Assembly: GCA_964390005.1 (NCBI GenBank)
Contig: CAYMGM010000004.1
Span: 62,001-126,000 of the forward strand
DNA from: CAYMGM01 sp964390005
GTDB taxonomy: Bacteria > Pseudomonadota > Alphaproteobacteria > UBA9219
Length of the DNA stretch: 64,000 nt
Direction of reading: 5' to 3'
The notes under the pieces are model-generated. The model was not told the origin of the DNA, searched no databases, and was given only the letters and a program-made list of their open reading frames with translations. Position numbers and translations under genes: made by a program. Shown here piece by piece: positions 8,701 through 16,132 of this stretch; position 1 is the first letter of the stretch; every line of letters starts with the position of its first letter.

Positions 8701-9645
8701 ATCTCGTATGACACGCTTTACGATACCCTCTTCAACCATGATGTTGGAACGTATAGCGTCAAAATCGGATCGGCATCGCTGGTTTCGATGTTGGGGTATG
8801 GCTTTATCTATGACCGGACGCCGAAAACCATTATCGTTAATCCGGCAAAACTGGCCGTCGTTGCGCAAAATAACAGCAAAACCTATGGCGAAAGCGACCC
8901 GACGCTGACCTATAACGTCACCGGCTTTAAGTACAGCGATACGCGCGATACCGTGATGACCGGCGCCCTGGATCGCGCAGCGGGCGAACATGTTGTGGCG
9001 GGCGGCTATGCGATCGGTGAAGGTTCGCTGGGGCTGTTGTCTAAAAACTATGTGATCGGTTCGTACGTGGGGGCAACCTTTACCATCAATCCGGCCAGCT
9101 TGACTGTCTCGGCTGACAACAAGTCGATGGTGATGGGCGACGGGGCCCTTCCACCTTTGACCTATAGCTATTCGGGTCTTGTCGGCGGCGATACCAGCTC
9201 GGTCTTTACGGGCGCCTTGACGACTGATGCGACAGTAGATTCGTTGGTCGGTTCTTATGGCATCGCGCGTGGAACGCTTTCGGCTGGCAGTGATTACACC
9301 GTCGCCTTTACGGACGGTGTGCTGACCATCACCGCGCCGACCGATGCGATTAACCGCGCTTCGGAACAAAGCGTTTTGGCACCTCTTTTGGCGCGTGGCT
9401 TGGGGCATCGCGGGATCCTTCTCGCCATGATGCAAGGCGCCGGGACGTTAAGCGGCCTGACGCCGGCCGCTGGCGGTGGGCGTATGATGACGCCAGAAGA
9501 ACTCAGCAACTTGGCCCCGCCGTTTGGCGGCAAGATGATGACGCCGGAAGAGCTCAGCAAGCTTGAGCCTTCGGCGGGCGGTTCAACGGGCGTCGTGGCA
9601 CTGATCGAATGTGATGACAACGCGCCTTGCCAGATCAACCAGTAA
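5713..9645 (+). CDS. Filamentous haemagglutinin-type adhesin (TpsA) with MBG domains
   Basis: A protein of about 1310 residues. ATG 5713 is chosen because GAGGAG lies five bases upstream; the frame opens earlier at GTG 5665. A signal peptide ends near PALA. The two-partner-secretion domain follows at about 40-300, with the NPQG motif in KIILVNPQGVFIGEGARV. Next is a long beta-helix-like region rich in glycine and serine with recurring GNISITG-type units (about 470-780). At about 1000-1230 are MBG-type repeats (NNSKTYGESDPTLTY, FTINPASLTVSADNKS). The C-terminus has two copies of a 17-residue unit starting MMTPEELS and ends with two cysteines. Export is presumably by the divergent TpsB. Likely a secreted or cell-surface adhesin; ligand unknown. 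Confidence 0.92.
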   Translation: MMTRPLTMKTVLKTTISSTLFISLLMTAGAAHPALALPQDGQVARGSASITTQPDSVNVNQTTDRAVINWRSFDIGAKESVNFAQPSASSVTLNRVSGSANPSQILGALNANGKIILVNPQGVFIGEGARVNVGGLVATSSDIKDDNFMNGQMTFDIPGNPNAQIVNKGNISITEGGLVALVGPNVTNTGLIQARLGRVHMASGDVFTIDLYGDGLITIQASDALTKQLIANSGTIQADGGEIILTAGAAKTTIDSLINMDGLLQANSVGEKNGRVLLASGDNGGTNVSGKISAQGTQSGEKGGAITVLGKNVTLADGAVLNASGKAGGGKIKVGGDFQGAAGTPAAQATTVAEGARLLANADENGNGGDVVVWSSEETVFAGSIEAKGGALGGNGGSVETSGANLSASGLVDASAVYGDAGLWLLDPYNLKITTGSGANVVKVSTIQNSLNNGTSVTISTRDSSLCSGLGCLAPGLQAGNIEIASSITKSNGGNATLTFKADNNITVDSGVSISSTKNKLNVVLTADQDNNGAGSVAMENGSSIQTNGGNISISGAGGTSWVGGVTLTGAVLNAKGGNISITGNGYSSWILGGSYGVQAISSEIKTAGSGTITIEGTGGNSGVGVGGFETYGVQLINTDVETTGNGRISITGQGGDSINALSINNYGLRLDGTTVLSKGGSDIVLSGTGGDNTALYSTGNDGLSIQDGSVVKTTSGAITLTGIAGKTNHIWGTNAYGIVSKDTNTIGGANDTGAISFIADTLKVSDHLKVQTSDNVTFKPYQANTFIGVANEAGTLQVTGAILDDVKAGHVTIGDLLTGTGTLSAGAHHWNTSASFVTHSGNIYLNGVQAMGNNSFLAVTQNGNIALGSSGGVSSTASGSSIVLAASHGHFTNGSTAGEGALSVAEGGRWLIYSSGPANTDTMNGLRSDFHRYSCTYGGACPELGTGNGNLYSYTPYLTLSLEDAILTYGDYYDVKLKVTGVLDADFMQDHISGLISYDTLYDTLFNHDVGTYSVKIGSASLVSMLGYGFIYDRTPKTIIVNPAKLAVVAQNNSKTYGESDPTLTYNVTGFKYSDTRDTVMTGALDRAAGEHVVAGGYAIGEGSLGLLSKNYVIGSYVGATFTINPASLTVSADNKSMVMGDGALPPLTYSYSGLVGGDTSSVFTGALTTDATVDSLVGSYGIARGTLSAGSDYTVAFTDGVLTITAPTDAINRASEQSVLAPLLARGLGHRGILLAMMQGAGTLSGLTPAAGGGRMMTPEELSNLAPPFGGKMMTPEELSKLEPSAGGSTGVVALIECDDNAPCQINQ
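9484..9585 (+). repeat. Two tandem 51-bp repeats coding for MMTPEELS units
   Basis: Within the adhesin's 3' end, 9484-9534 and 9535-9585 encode MMTPEELSNLAPPFGGK and MMTPEELSKLEPSAGGS. The first eight residues are identical, and the DNA differs mainly at third positions. The unit resembles a short linear or helical tail motif rather than a beta-helix coil. Confidence 0.8.
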
Positions 9646-9666
9646 TATATCTTACGCACAATCTCG

Positions 9667-9699
9667 CCCCGCTCAGACGTTGTCTGGGCGGGGTTTTTT
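9667..9699 (+). terminator. Rho-independent terminator of the adhesin gene
   Basis: Stem CCCCGCTCAGAC/GTCTGGGCGGGG (12 pairs, one G-U) with a 3-nt loop, followed by six T residues, 21 bp after the adhesin stop codon. Confidence 0.9.
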
Positions 9700-9700
9700 A

Positions 9701-9848
9701 TTATAGTCATTCCCAATAAGAATGGGACGGGACTGCAAAAGGCCTTCGCCTGCGCTCCGCTGCGCACGGACGTAAGTCCGCTTACGCAGCGGTGCTCGGC
9801 AAAGCCCTTTTTCGCCTGCCGTCGCATTCTTATTTGAAACGACTATAA
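9701..9848. repeat. 148-bp imperfect palindromic element (MITE-like)
   Basis: The ends TTATAGTC / GACTATAA are exact inverted repeats, and pairing continues inward: AATAAGAATG with CATTCTTATT, then CGCTGCG with CGCAGCG. The tip is CGGACGTAAGTCCG. Nearly the whole segment can fold on itself as one long cruciform or RNA hairpin. It directly follows a terminator and encodes nothing convincing. Its form fits a small non-autonomous repeat, but no second copy is present in this window. Confidence 0.75.
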
Positions 9849-9943
9849 GAAACGCGTTTGTTTGTCCCTTTAACTTTTGTGTATGTTTGTGTATTTTAAA
9901 GATGACTTTGTCTCTCTCCACGTTTTGCGGTTCCGAGGAAAAA

Positions 9944-10930
9944 ATGAAGGTTTTGATTACCGGCGTGGCTGGATTCATCGGTGCGGCGCTTGCCCTCAAG
10001 CTCTTGGAACGCGGCGATGAGGTGATTGGGATCGACAATCTAAATGATTATTATGACGTCAATCTCAAACAAGCGCGTTTGGCGCGGGTTCAGGCGGCGG
10101 GGCAGGGAGCCTTTGCCTTTCACCCCATCAATATCGGCGATAAGGATGCTGTTTTTGCGCTGGAAGAAAGCTGCCGCGATGTGACGCATGTCGTCAATCT
10201 GGCGGCGCAGGCGGGCGTTCGCTATTCGCTGATTAATCCGTATGCCTATGTCGAGACAAATGTGATGGGGTTTGTGGTGATGGCCGAGTTTGCCCGGCGG
10301 TTGCCCAAGCTTCAGCATTTTGTTTATGCCAGCTCGTCATCTGTTTATGGCGGGAACGAGAAAACGCCTTTTTCGGTCGAAGATCCGGTGGAAAAACCGC
10401 TTTCGCTTTATGCCGCGACCAAACGCAGCGACGAGCTGATGGCGCATACCTATGCGCATCTGTACAAAATGCCGTGTACGGGCTTGCGCTTTTTCACCGT
10501 TTACGGGCCGTGGGGAAGGCCCGATATGGCGGCGTATCTGTTTACGTCAAAGATTATGGCCGGGGAGCCGATACCCGTTTTCAACCGCGGCCAAATGCGC
10601 CGAGATTTTACCTATATCGACGATATCGTTGCAGGCGTGATCGGCGTTTTAACCCGCGCGCCCTCGATGGCCGATTGGCCCGTGCCAAGCCGCGTTTACA
10701 ATATTGGCGGTGCGCATACAGAAAGTCTGATGGACTATATCGGGGCAATCGAAACGGCTTTGGGCAAGAAGGCGATCCTTGATCTGCTGCCCATGCAAGC
10801 GGGCGATGTTGCGGCGACATCGGCGGACATCGCATCGTCGGAACGCGATTTCGGTTATTGCCCCGCAACCCAGATTGCGGCTGGCATTCCGCGCTTTATC
10901 ACATGGTACAAAGACTATCACGGCGCCTAA
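9944..10930 (+). CDS. NAD-dependent sugar epimerase, UDP-glucuronate 4-epimerase-like
   Basis: A 328-residue protein from ATG 9944, which has GAGGAA just upstream; an in-frame upstream ATG at 9887 lacks one. It is an extended short-chain dehydrogenase: the Rossmann motif GVAGFIGAALA is at the N-terminus, then DNLNDYYDVNLKQARL, typical of UDP-glucuronate epimerases. The catalytic YxxxK is in SLYAATKRSDELM, and FFTVYGPWGRPDMA follows. The family interconverts UDP-glucuronate and UDP-galacturonate for lipopolysaccharide or capsule. It is a single-gene unit between the palindromic repeat and guaB, so no pathway is indicated by its neighbours. Confidence 0.88.
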   Translation: MKVLITGVAGFIGAALALKLLERGDEVIGIDNLNDYYDVNLKQARLARVQAAGQGAFAFHPINIGDKDAVFALEESCRDVTHVVNLAAQAGVRYSLINPYAYVETNVMGFVVMAEFARRLPKLQHFVYASSSSVYGGNEKTPFSVEDPVEKPLSLYAATKRSDELMAHTYAHLYKMPCTGLRFFTVYGPWGRPDMAAYLFTSKIMAGEPIPVFNRGQMRRDFTYIDDIVAGVIGVLTRAPSMADWPVPSRVYNIGGAHTESLMDYIGAIETALGKKAILDLLPMQAGDVAATSADIASSERDFGYCPATQIAAGIPRFITWYKDYHGA

Positions 10931-10945
10931 CCGCGGGAGGCGATC

Positions 10946-10987
10946 CAACCTTCTGCGCCTTGTAAAATTTGATGTCGCAGAAGGTTG
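10946..10987 (+). terminator. Inverted repeat after the epimerase gene, weak terminator candidate
   Basis: CAACCTTCTGCG and CGCAGAAGGTTG form a perfect 12-bp stem with an 18-nt loop, 15 bp after the epimerase stop. Only a short T run follows, so termination efficiency is doubtful. Confidence 0.4.
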
Positions 10988-11073
10988 TTTGCCTTTCCAG
11001 GTGGCATACCCCCGATGCAGCCGTGTTCTCCCCCCAAAAAAGGCCGCGGCGCCACGCCGCCGCCACGCCGCCG

Positions 11074-12543
11074 CTATTCGGCGGTGTGGTAGTTGGGGGA
11101 TTCGGCGGTGATCTGAACGTCGTGAACATGCGATTCACGTAAGCCAGCACCCGTGATGCGGACAAACTGAGCTTTTTCCTGCATGGCCGCGATGGTGGGC
11201 GAGCCCGTGTATCCCATCGAAGCGCGCAGACCGCCAATCAGCTGATGGATGATCTGGCTGACAGGACCTTTGTAAGCCACGCGGCCTTCAATGCCTTCGG
11301 GGACCAGCTTGTCGGTGTTGTTGATGTTGGCTTTTTGGAAGTAACGATCGGCAGATCCCGCCGCCATAGCGCCCACGCTGCCCATGCCGCGATAGCTTTT
11401 GTACGAACGGCCTTGGTACAAAACAACTTCGCCCGGCGCTTCATCGGTGCCAGCGAACAGGCCGCCCAGCATGACGCAATCAGCGCCCGCCGCAATGGCC
11501 TTGGCAATTTCGCCGGAATAACGGATGCCACCATCGCCAATAACCGGAATGCCGTTCTTATGGCAAACCTCGGCGGCATCCATAATCGCCGTCAGTTGCG
11601 GCACGCCAACGCCTGCGATCATGCGCGTGGTGCAGATCGATCCCGGGCCAATGCCGACTTTGACGGCATCGGCGCCAGCGTCGATCAAGGCCTGCGCCGC
11701 TTCGGCGGTCGCAATGTTGCCTGCGATGACTTGTGTTGCGCTGGATAAAGAGCGGACCTTGCCAACCTGGGCCAAAACGCCTTTGGAATGGCCATGCGCC
11801 GTATCGACAACGATCACATCAACGCCCGCTTCAATCAAAGCTTCGGCGCGCGCAATGCTGTCAGCGCCCGTGCCAATGGCGGCGGCGGCGCGCAAGCGGC
11901 CTTTATCGTCTTTGCAAGCTTGCGGATAAAGCTGCGCACGTTCGATATCGCGAACGGTCAAAAGCCCGACGCAACGGAAAGCGTCATCGACAACGAGCAA
12001 TTTTTCCAAACGGTGCTTGTGAAGAAGACGCTTGGCGTCGTCGCGCGCCACATTTTCGCGCACGGTAACAAGATTGTCGCTGGTCATCAGCTCGGAAACG
12101 GGCTGGTTCATGTTGCTGGCAAAACGTACGTCGCGGTTGGTCAAAATGCCGACCAGTTTACCCGAAGGCTGTTCAACGACAGGAATGCCCGAGATGCGGT
12201 AATCGGCCATCAAACGCAAAGCGTCGGCCAAGGGCGCCGTCGGGATGATGGTAATGGGGTTGATCACCATGCCGGATTCAAAGCGCTTGACCTTGCGCAC
12301 TTCGTCGGCCTGTTCGGCTGGGGTCATATTGCGGTGAATAACGCCGATCCCGCCTGCCTGAGCCAGCGCAATAGCCAGCGCGCTTTCGGTGACGGTGTCC
12401 ATGGCGGCAGAAAGAAGGGGGATCCCAAGCTGAATGCTTTTGGTGAGACGCGTACGCGTATCGACATCAGAAGGTAGAACGTCGGAAGCTGCCGGAACCA
12501 GCAGGACGTCATCAAAAGTATAAGCTTCGCGGAATGTGGCCAT
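11074..12543 (-). CDS. guaB: Inosine-5'-monophosphate dehydrogenase
   Basis: A 489-residue protein starting MATFREAYTFDDVLL at ATG 12543 with GAGGGA upstream. IMPDH oxidises IMP to XMP with NAD, the committed step to guanine nucleotides. The barrel domain is split by two CBS domains (about 93-205). The catalytic loop carries Cys304 in GIGPGSICTTRM, the flavin/phosphate-site motif GDGGIRYSGEIAKA follows, and the flap has YRGMGSVGAM. The length is typical. It is monocistronic in appearance, convergent with the epimerase gene, and separated from the next upstream gene by about 115 bp. Confidence 0.98.
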   Translation of the reverse strand: MATFREAYTFDDVLLVPAASDVLPSDVDTRTRLTKSIQLGIPLLSAAMDTVTESALAIALAQAGGIGVIHRNMTPAEQADEVRKVKRFESGMVINPITIIPTAPLADALRLMADYRISGIPVVEQPSGKLVGILTNRDVRFASNMNQPVSELMTSDNLVTVRENVARDDAKRLLHKHRLEKLLVVDDAFRCVGLLTVRDIERAQLYPQACKDDKGRLRAAAAIGTGADSIARAEALIEAGVDVIVVDTAHGHSKGVLAQVGKVRSLSSATQVIAGNIATAEAAQALIDAGADAVKVGIGPGSICTTRMIAGVGVPQLTAIMDAAEVCHKNGIPVIGDGGIRYSGEIAKAIAAGADCVMLGGLFAGTDEAPGEVVLYQGRSYKSYRGMGSVGAMAAGSADRYFQKANINNTDKLVPEGIEGRVAYKGPVSQIIHQLIGGLRASMGYTGSPTIAAMQEKAQFVRITGAGLRESHVHDVQITAESPNYHTAE

Positions 12544-12658
12544 CTTTCCCTCGCAATCTATTCTAAGGCATATTGAAGATGGCGAGCATCTATACCCCAA
12601 GCGAACCCGGAATCACAGGGAAAAGAAAACTTTCAGATCAGACAGGTAAAGAATCCGC

Positions 12659-13282
12659 CTAGTCAGGACACGGTAAAGATCCTGGGGCGAGGGCGTGGGG
12701 GTGGTGCGCGGCGGCGGCAAGCGGATTTTCTTGGGTTTGATGGGCTGCCGTATGTTTGGTCTCGGCAACCGCAGCTTCCGAGAAATAGGCCCTGTAATAG
12801 AGCGATGCATCCTGAATGCGCGGGAAAGATTCAGGTTTTTCAATGAACTTTCCGATCAGATAGGCTGCGGCCGCATGCCGCGTCTCAGGGGTCGGATGTT
12901 CGGGGACTTGCGGTTTTTTGATGTTTTCCGGCAAGGCATCAAAATGAGAAAAACCAAGCGATTTCAAGCAGGAAACAACTTCATGCGTGGGCGGAATTTG
13001 GCTTTCGAACATGGATTTTAAGCGGTTGTCGATCCCGTAAGAAGCCGCAATCGATCCGACCAGATCGACCACCAGATCGTCGAAATGAGCCTGTTTTGTC
13101 GGATGGGCCGGAAGTTCAGGCGGTTCGATCTTTTGCAAAAGCTCCCAAGCGCGGGCACCGTCGCGCATCAAGCGAAATTGAGTGATCGTTGCCGCATCGT
13201 TCAGGGACCTATCGATAGCACGGCGCATTTTCCAGTAATGAATCTTTTTGCGTGCAATGTTATATAGACCGGTAAAAAGCAA
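12659..13282 (-). CDS. Hypothetical protein, 207 residues
   Basis: Not recognised. The N-terminus has a short hydrophobic stretch followed by basic residues (MLFTGLYNIARKKIHYWKMRR). The rest is mostly helical and soluble in character with no repeated motif, and the C-terminus is rich in Ala, His and Pro (AAHQTQENPLAAAAHHPHAL). It lies upstream of guaB on the same strand and diverges from chvI by 190 bp. Codon use matches neighbouring genes, supporting a real gene. No function is proposed. Confidence 0.6.
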   Translation of the reverse strand: MLFTGLYNIARKKIHYWKMRRAIDRSLNDAATITQFRLMRDGARAWELLQKIEPPELPAHPTKQAHFDDLVVDLVGSIAASYGIDNRLKSMFESQIPPTHEVVSCLKSLGFSHFDALPENIKKPQVPEHPTPETRHAAAAYLIGKFIEKPESFPRIQDASLYYRAYFSEAAVAETKHTAAHQTQENPLAAAAHHPHALAPGSLPCPD

Positions 13283-13472
13283 AACAGCCTCCCTGAAAGA
13301 CGAATCCTTATTCTTTACGGGGCTAGAATGACAGAAAAGGTTTAGGATTCAATAAAAACGTCTTAAAAGAGGCCCTTTTATGCCACAGTTGGGCCTTACC
13401 ATCCGTCTTTGTTTTATGGTAAAAGCCACGAAGGCCTTACCAAGGCGTTAACTATTGTAGGGGAGAAGAACC

Positions 13473-14183
13473 GTGCCGCAAACGATCGTTCTAGTCGATG
13501 ACGACCGCAATATTCTGACATCCGTCAGTATGGCGCTTGAGGCTGAGGGATTCGAGGTTCGCACTTATACCGACGGTGACGAAGGCTTGCGGGGGCTTAC
13601 GCAAAAGCCTGCCGACCTTGCGGTTCTAGATATTAAGATGCCGCGCCTGAACGGGATGGAGCTTCTTCAAAAACTGCGTCAAATGCCCGCGATGGCCCAG
13701 ATGCCCGTGATTTTTCTGACATCGAAAGATGAAGAAGTCGATGAAATCATGGGCCTGCGCATGGGGGCCGATGACTATATTACCAAGCCGTTTTCTCAGC
13801 GCTTGTTGCTTGAGCGCATTCGCGCGCTGTTGCGGCGCGAACAGCTGCGCCAGCAACCAGCGACATCGGCCGATCCTGCCAGCGTGATTACGCGCGGCAA
13901 TCTGGTTTTGGACGAAGCGCGCCATGTTTGCACGTGGAAGGGGCTTCCGGTTGATCTGACCGTGACCGAGTTTTTGCTGGTCAAGGCGCTGGCTCAGCGT
14001 ATCGGTCATGTGAAAAGCCGCGATCAGTTGATGGATGCGGCCTATGGCGAGTCTATTTATGTGGACGATCGCACGATCGACAGCCATATCAAGCGTCTGC
14101 GTAAAAAGTTCCGCGCCGTTGACAATGATTTTTCGCAAATTGAAACGTTGTACGGCGTTGGCTATCGCTATAAAGAAGATTAA
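13473..14183 (+). CDS. chvI: OmpR-family response regulator, ChvI-like
   Basis: A 236-residue protein. The receiver domain (1-120) has the acidic pair Asp9-Asp10, phospho-acceptor Asp53 in LDIKMP and Lys105 in ITKPFSQRLL. The C-terminal winged helix (about 135-234) ends with the OmpR signature SHIKRLRKKF and GVGYRYKE. The opening VDDDRNILTSVSMALEAEG and TSKDEEVDEIMGLRMGADD are characteristic of ChvI, the alphaproteobacterial regulator of envelope and acid-stress genes. GGGGAG precedes the start. The paired kinase begins 35 bp downstream, so the two form an operon. Confidence 0.92.
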   Translation: MPQTIVLVDDDRNILTSVSMALEAEGFEVRTYTDGDEGLRGLTQKPADLAVLDIKMPRLNGMELLQKLRQMPAMAQMPVIFLTSKDEEVDEIMGLRMGADDYITKPFSQRLLLERIRALLRREQLRQQPATSADPASVITRGNLVLDEARHVCTWKGLPVDLTVTEFLLVKALAQRIGHVKSRDQLMDAAYGESIYVDDRTIDSHIKRLRKKFRAVDNDFSQIETLYGVGYRYKED

Positions 14184-14217
14184 TCCCTGCCTCTATTCTG
14201 AAAAGAAAGCCCGCCGC

Positions 14218-15897
14218 ATGGCGAAAAAGTTGCCTCTTCTTCCCGATGTCTGGCGCAAACGCAGGCGCGGGCATTGGCCTTCGCCTTTGGTGTTGCGCAT
14301 CTTGGCTGTCAATGTCTTGGCGCTGGCTATTCTGGTTGGCAGCCTTCTTTATTTGGGACGCTATCAGGATAAGCTGATTGCCTCGGAAGTCGAGTCTCTG
14401 ATGTTGCAAGCGCGCTTGTCGGCCAGCGCCATCGGGGAAGGGGCCGTCGTTATCGATCGCAGCGAGCAAAATATTCTGTCGCCGCTTTTGGCGCGGCTGA
14501 TGATCCGCCGTTTGGTCGAAGCGTCGCAGACGCGCACGCGGCTTTATGATTTGGATGAAACCTTGCTGGCGGATAGCCGCATTCTGCTTGAGCGCAGCGG
14601 CAAGGTTCAGATTCAAAAACTGCCACCGCCGCATGTGCGCGGTTTTTGGATGGTCGATTCCATCATGGGCTTTTTCGATCTGATCGATTCTTTGGTCGAA
14701 CGGGGCCAATATCCGATTTACGATGAAGACGAAGAACTTGGCGGCGAAGACGGCGATTCCATCGTGCATAAGGCGCTGGCGGGCGATAACGCCCATCTTG
14801 TCGCGCGGTTACCGCACGGGGGGCTGATGCTCAACGTTGCCGTGCCTGTGCAGCGGTATAAGCAGGTTTTGGGCGCTGTCGTTTTGTCGCGCACCGATAC
14901 CAAAGTCGATGCCGCCATTCGCTCGGTCCGTTTGAATATCCTTGAGATCTTCGGCATTACGCTTTTAATTACGGTTATGCTGTCTTTTTATCTGGCGCGT
15001 ACGATTGCTTCGCCCCTGCGCCAGCTGGCGCGCGCGGCCGAAATGGTGCATCAGGGGCAAAAGCAGATTGTCGGTTTGGTCGGGACGTCCAAGCTGTTAA
15101 ATCGCGAAGCGTTGCCGGATCTAAGCGCGCGCGGCGACGAAATTGGCGAGCTTTCGACAGCGCTGCGCGATATGACCGCCGCTTTGTCGCAACGCATCGG
15201 CGCGATTGAAAATTTTGCGGCGGATGTCGCGCACGAGATCAAAAATCCTTTGACCTCGCTTCGCAGCGCCGTCGAAACAGCCGAACGGCTGCAAGATCCC
15301 GCGCAGCAAAAACGTTTGATGCTGGTTATTCGCGACGACGTGGACCGGCTGGATCGTTTGATCAGCGATATCTCGAACGCCTCGCGTTTGGATGCCGAGC
15401 TAAGCCGCGACGAGGCCGCGCCCGTGGATGTTTCGCGGATGCTCGCCATGATGGTCGATCTTTACGGCGCGGACGGCGACGACAAACAAGACAAACCTCA
15501 CGTCGTTCTGACGGCGCTGCCGAAAAAGCCTTTGATTGCCATCGGGATCGAAGTCCGATTGGTTCAAGTCTTTCAAAACTTGATCTCGAACGCTTTGTCC
15601 TTTTCGCCGCCGGGGGGGAAGGTGACGTTGGCTGCCGAACAAAAAGGCCACGATATCACGGTGACCGTCGATGATGAAGGCCCTGGTATTCCTGAAAACA
15701 AGTTGGAAGCGATTTTCGATCGCTTTTACAGCGAAAGGCCGAAAGCGGAAAAGTTTGGCACGCATTCGGGGCTTGGGCTTAGCATTTCCAAGCAAATTAT
15801 CGAAGCGCATCGCGGGCGCGTTTGGGCCGAAAATCGCAAAGACGATCAGGGGCAAATTACTGGCGCGCGTTTTGTCGTTCAATTGCATGCTGTTTAG
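14218..15897 (+). CDS. chvG: Sensor histidine kinase, ChvG-like
   Basis: A 559-residue protein; ATG 14218 is chosen because the longer open frame overlaps chvI. A basic N-terminus is followed by TM1 (about 25-46), a periplasmic domain (about 48-240), TM2 (about 241-262), HAMP (about 262-325), and a HisKA domain with His339 in ADVAHEIKNPLTSLRSAVE. The HATPase region has NLISNALSFSPPGG, DEGPGIP and SGLGLSISKQI. This layout and the adjacent chvI identify it as ChvG/ExoS, whose periplasmic domain is controlled by ExoR in rhizobia. The hprK/PTS genes that often follow in alphaproteobacteria are absent here; phaA comes next. Confidence 0.92.
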   Translation: MAKKLPLLPDVWRKRRRGHWPSPLVLRILAVNVLALAILVGSLLYLGRYQDKLIASEVESLMLQARLSASAIGEGAVVIDRSEQNILSPLLARLMIRRLVEASQTRTRLYDLDETLLADSRILLERSGKVQIQKLPPPHVRGFWMVDSIMGFFDLIDSLVERGQYPIYDEDEELGGEDGDSIVHKALAGDNAHLVARLPHGGLMLNVAVPVQRYKQVLGAVVLSRTDTKVDAAIRSVRLNILEIFGITLLITVMLSFYLARTIASPLRQLARAAEMVHQGQKQIVGLVGTSKLLNREALPDLSARGDEIGELSTALRDMTAALSQRIGAIENFAADVAHEIKNPLTSLRSAVETAERLQDPAQQKRLMLVIRDDVDRLDRLISDISNASRLDAELSRDEAAPVDVSRMLAMMVDLYGADGDDKQDKPHVVLTALPKKPLIAIGIEVRLVQVFQNLISNALSFSPPGGKVTLAAEQKGHDITVTVDDEGPGIPENKLEAIFDRFYSERPKAEKFGTHSGLGLSISKQIIEAHRGRVWAENRKDDQGQITGARFVVQLHAV

Positions 15898-15929
15898 CTT
15901 GCTTCTCTGAAAAGAACAGCTTTGTTTTA

Positions 15930-15940
15930 TTGCACTGCAA
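15930..15940. promoter_or_regulatory. TTGCACTGCAA palindrome, possible PhaR-type operator upstream of phaA
   Basis: An 11-bp palindrome about 190 bp upstream of phaA. Short TGC/GCA palindromes of this type are bound by PhaR near polyhydroxybutyrate genes in other alphaproteobacteria. The match and the location suggest the assignment, but distance from the start codon is large and no phaR is in the window. Confidence 0.3.
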
Positions 15941-16132
15941 CATCGAATTCTGTGCTAAACGTTGGATTTTCTTCACTGTTTTCTTGATTCGTTAAAACGG
16001 CTGATTTAAGGTCTCCCTCGTTCGGTTCGCGCGAGTCGCGTCAGATATTCTTTCTGGCCCTTTCGTCTATAGGCCGGGCGCATCATCCTCTCTTTTCGTT
16101 TTCCTTTCCGTTCTTCCTGAAGGAGTTCTTCT

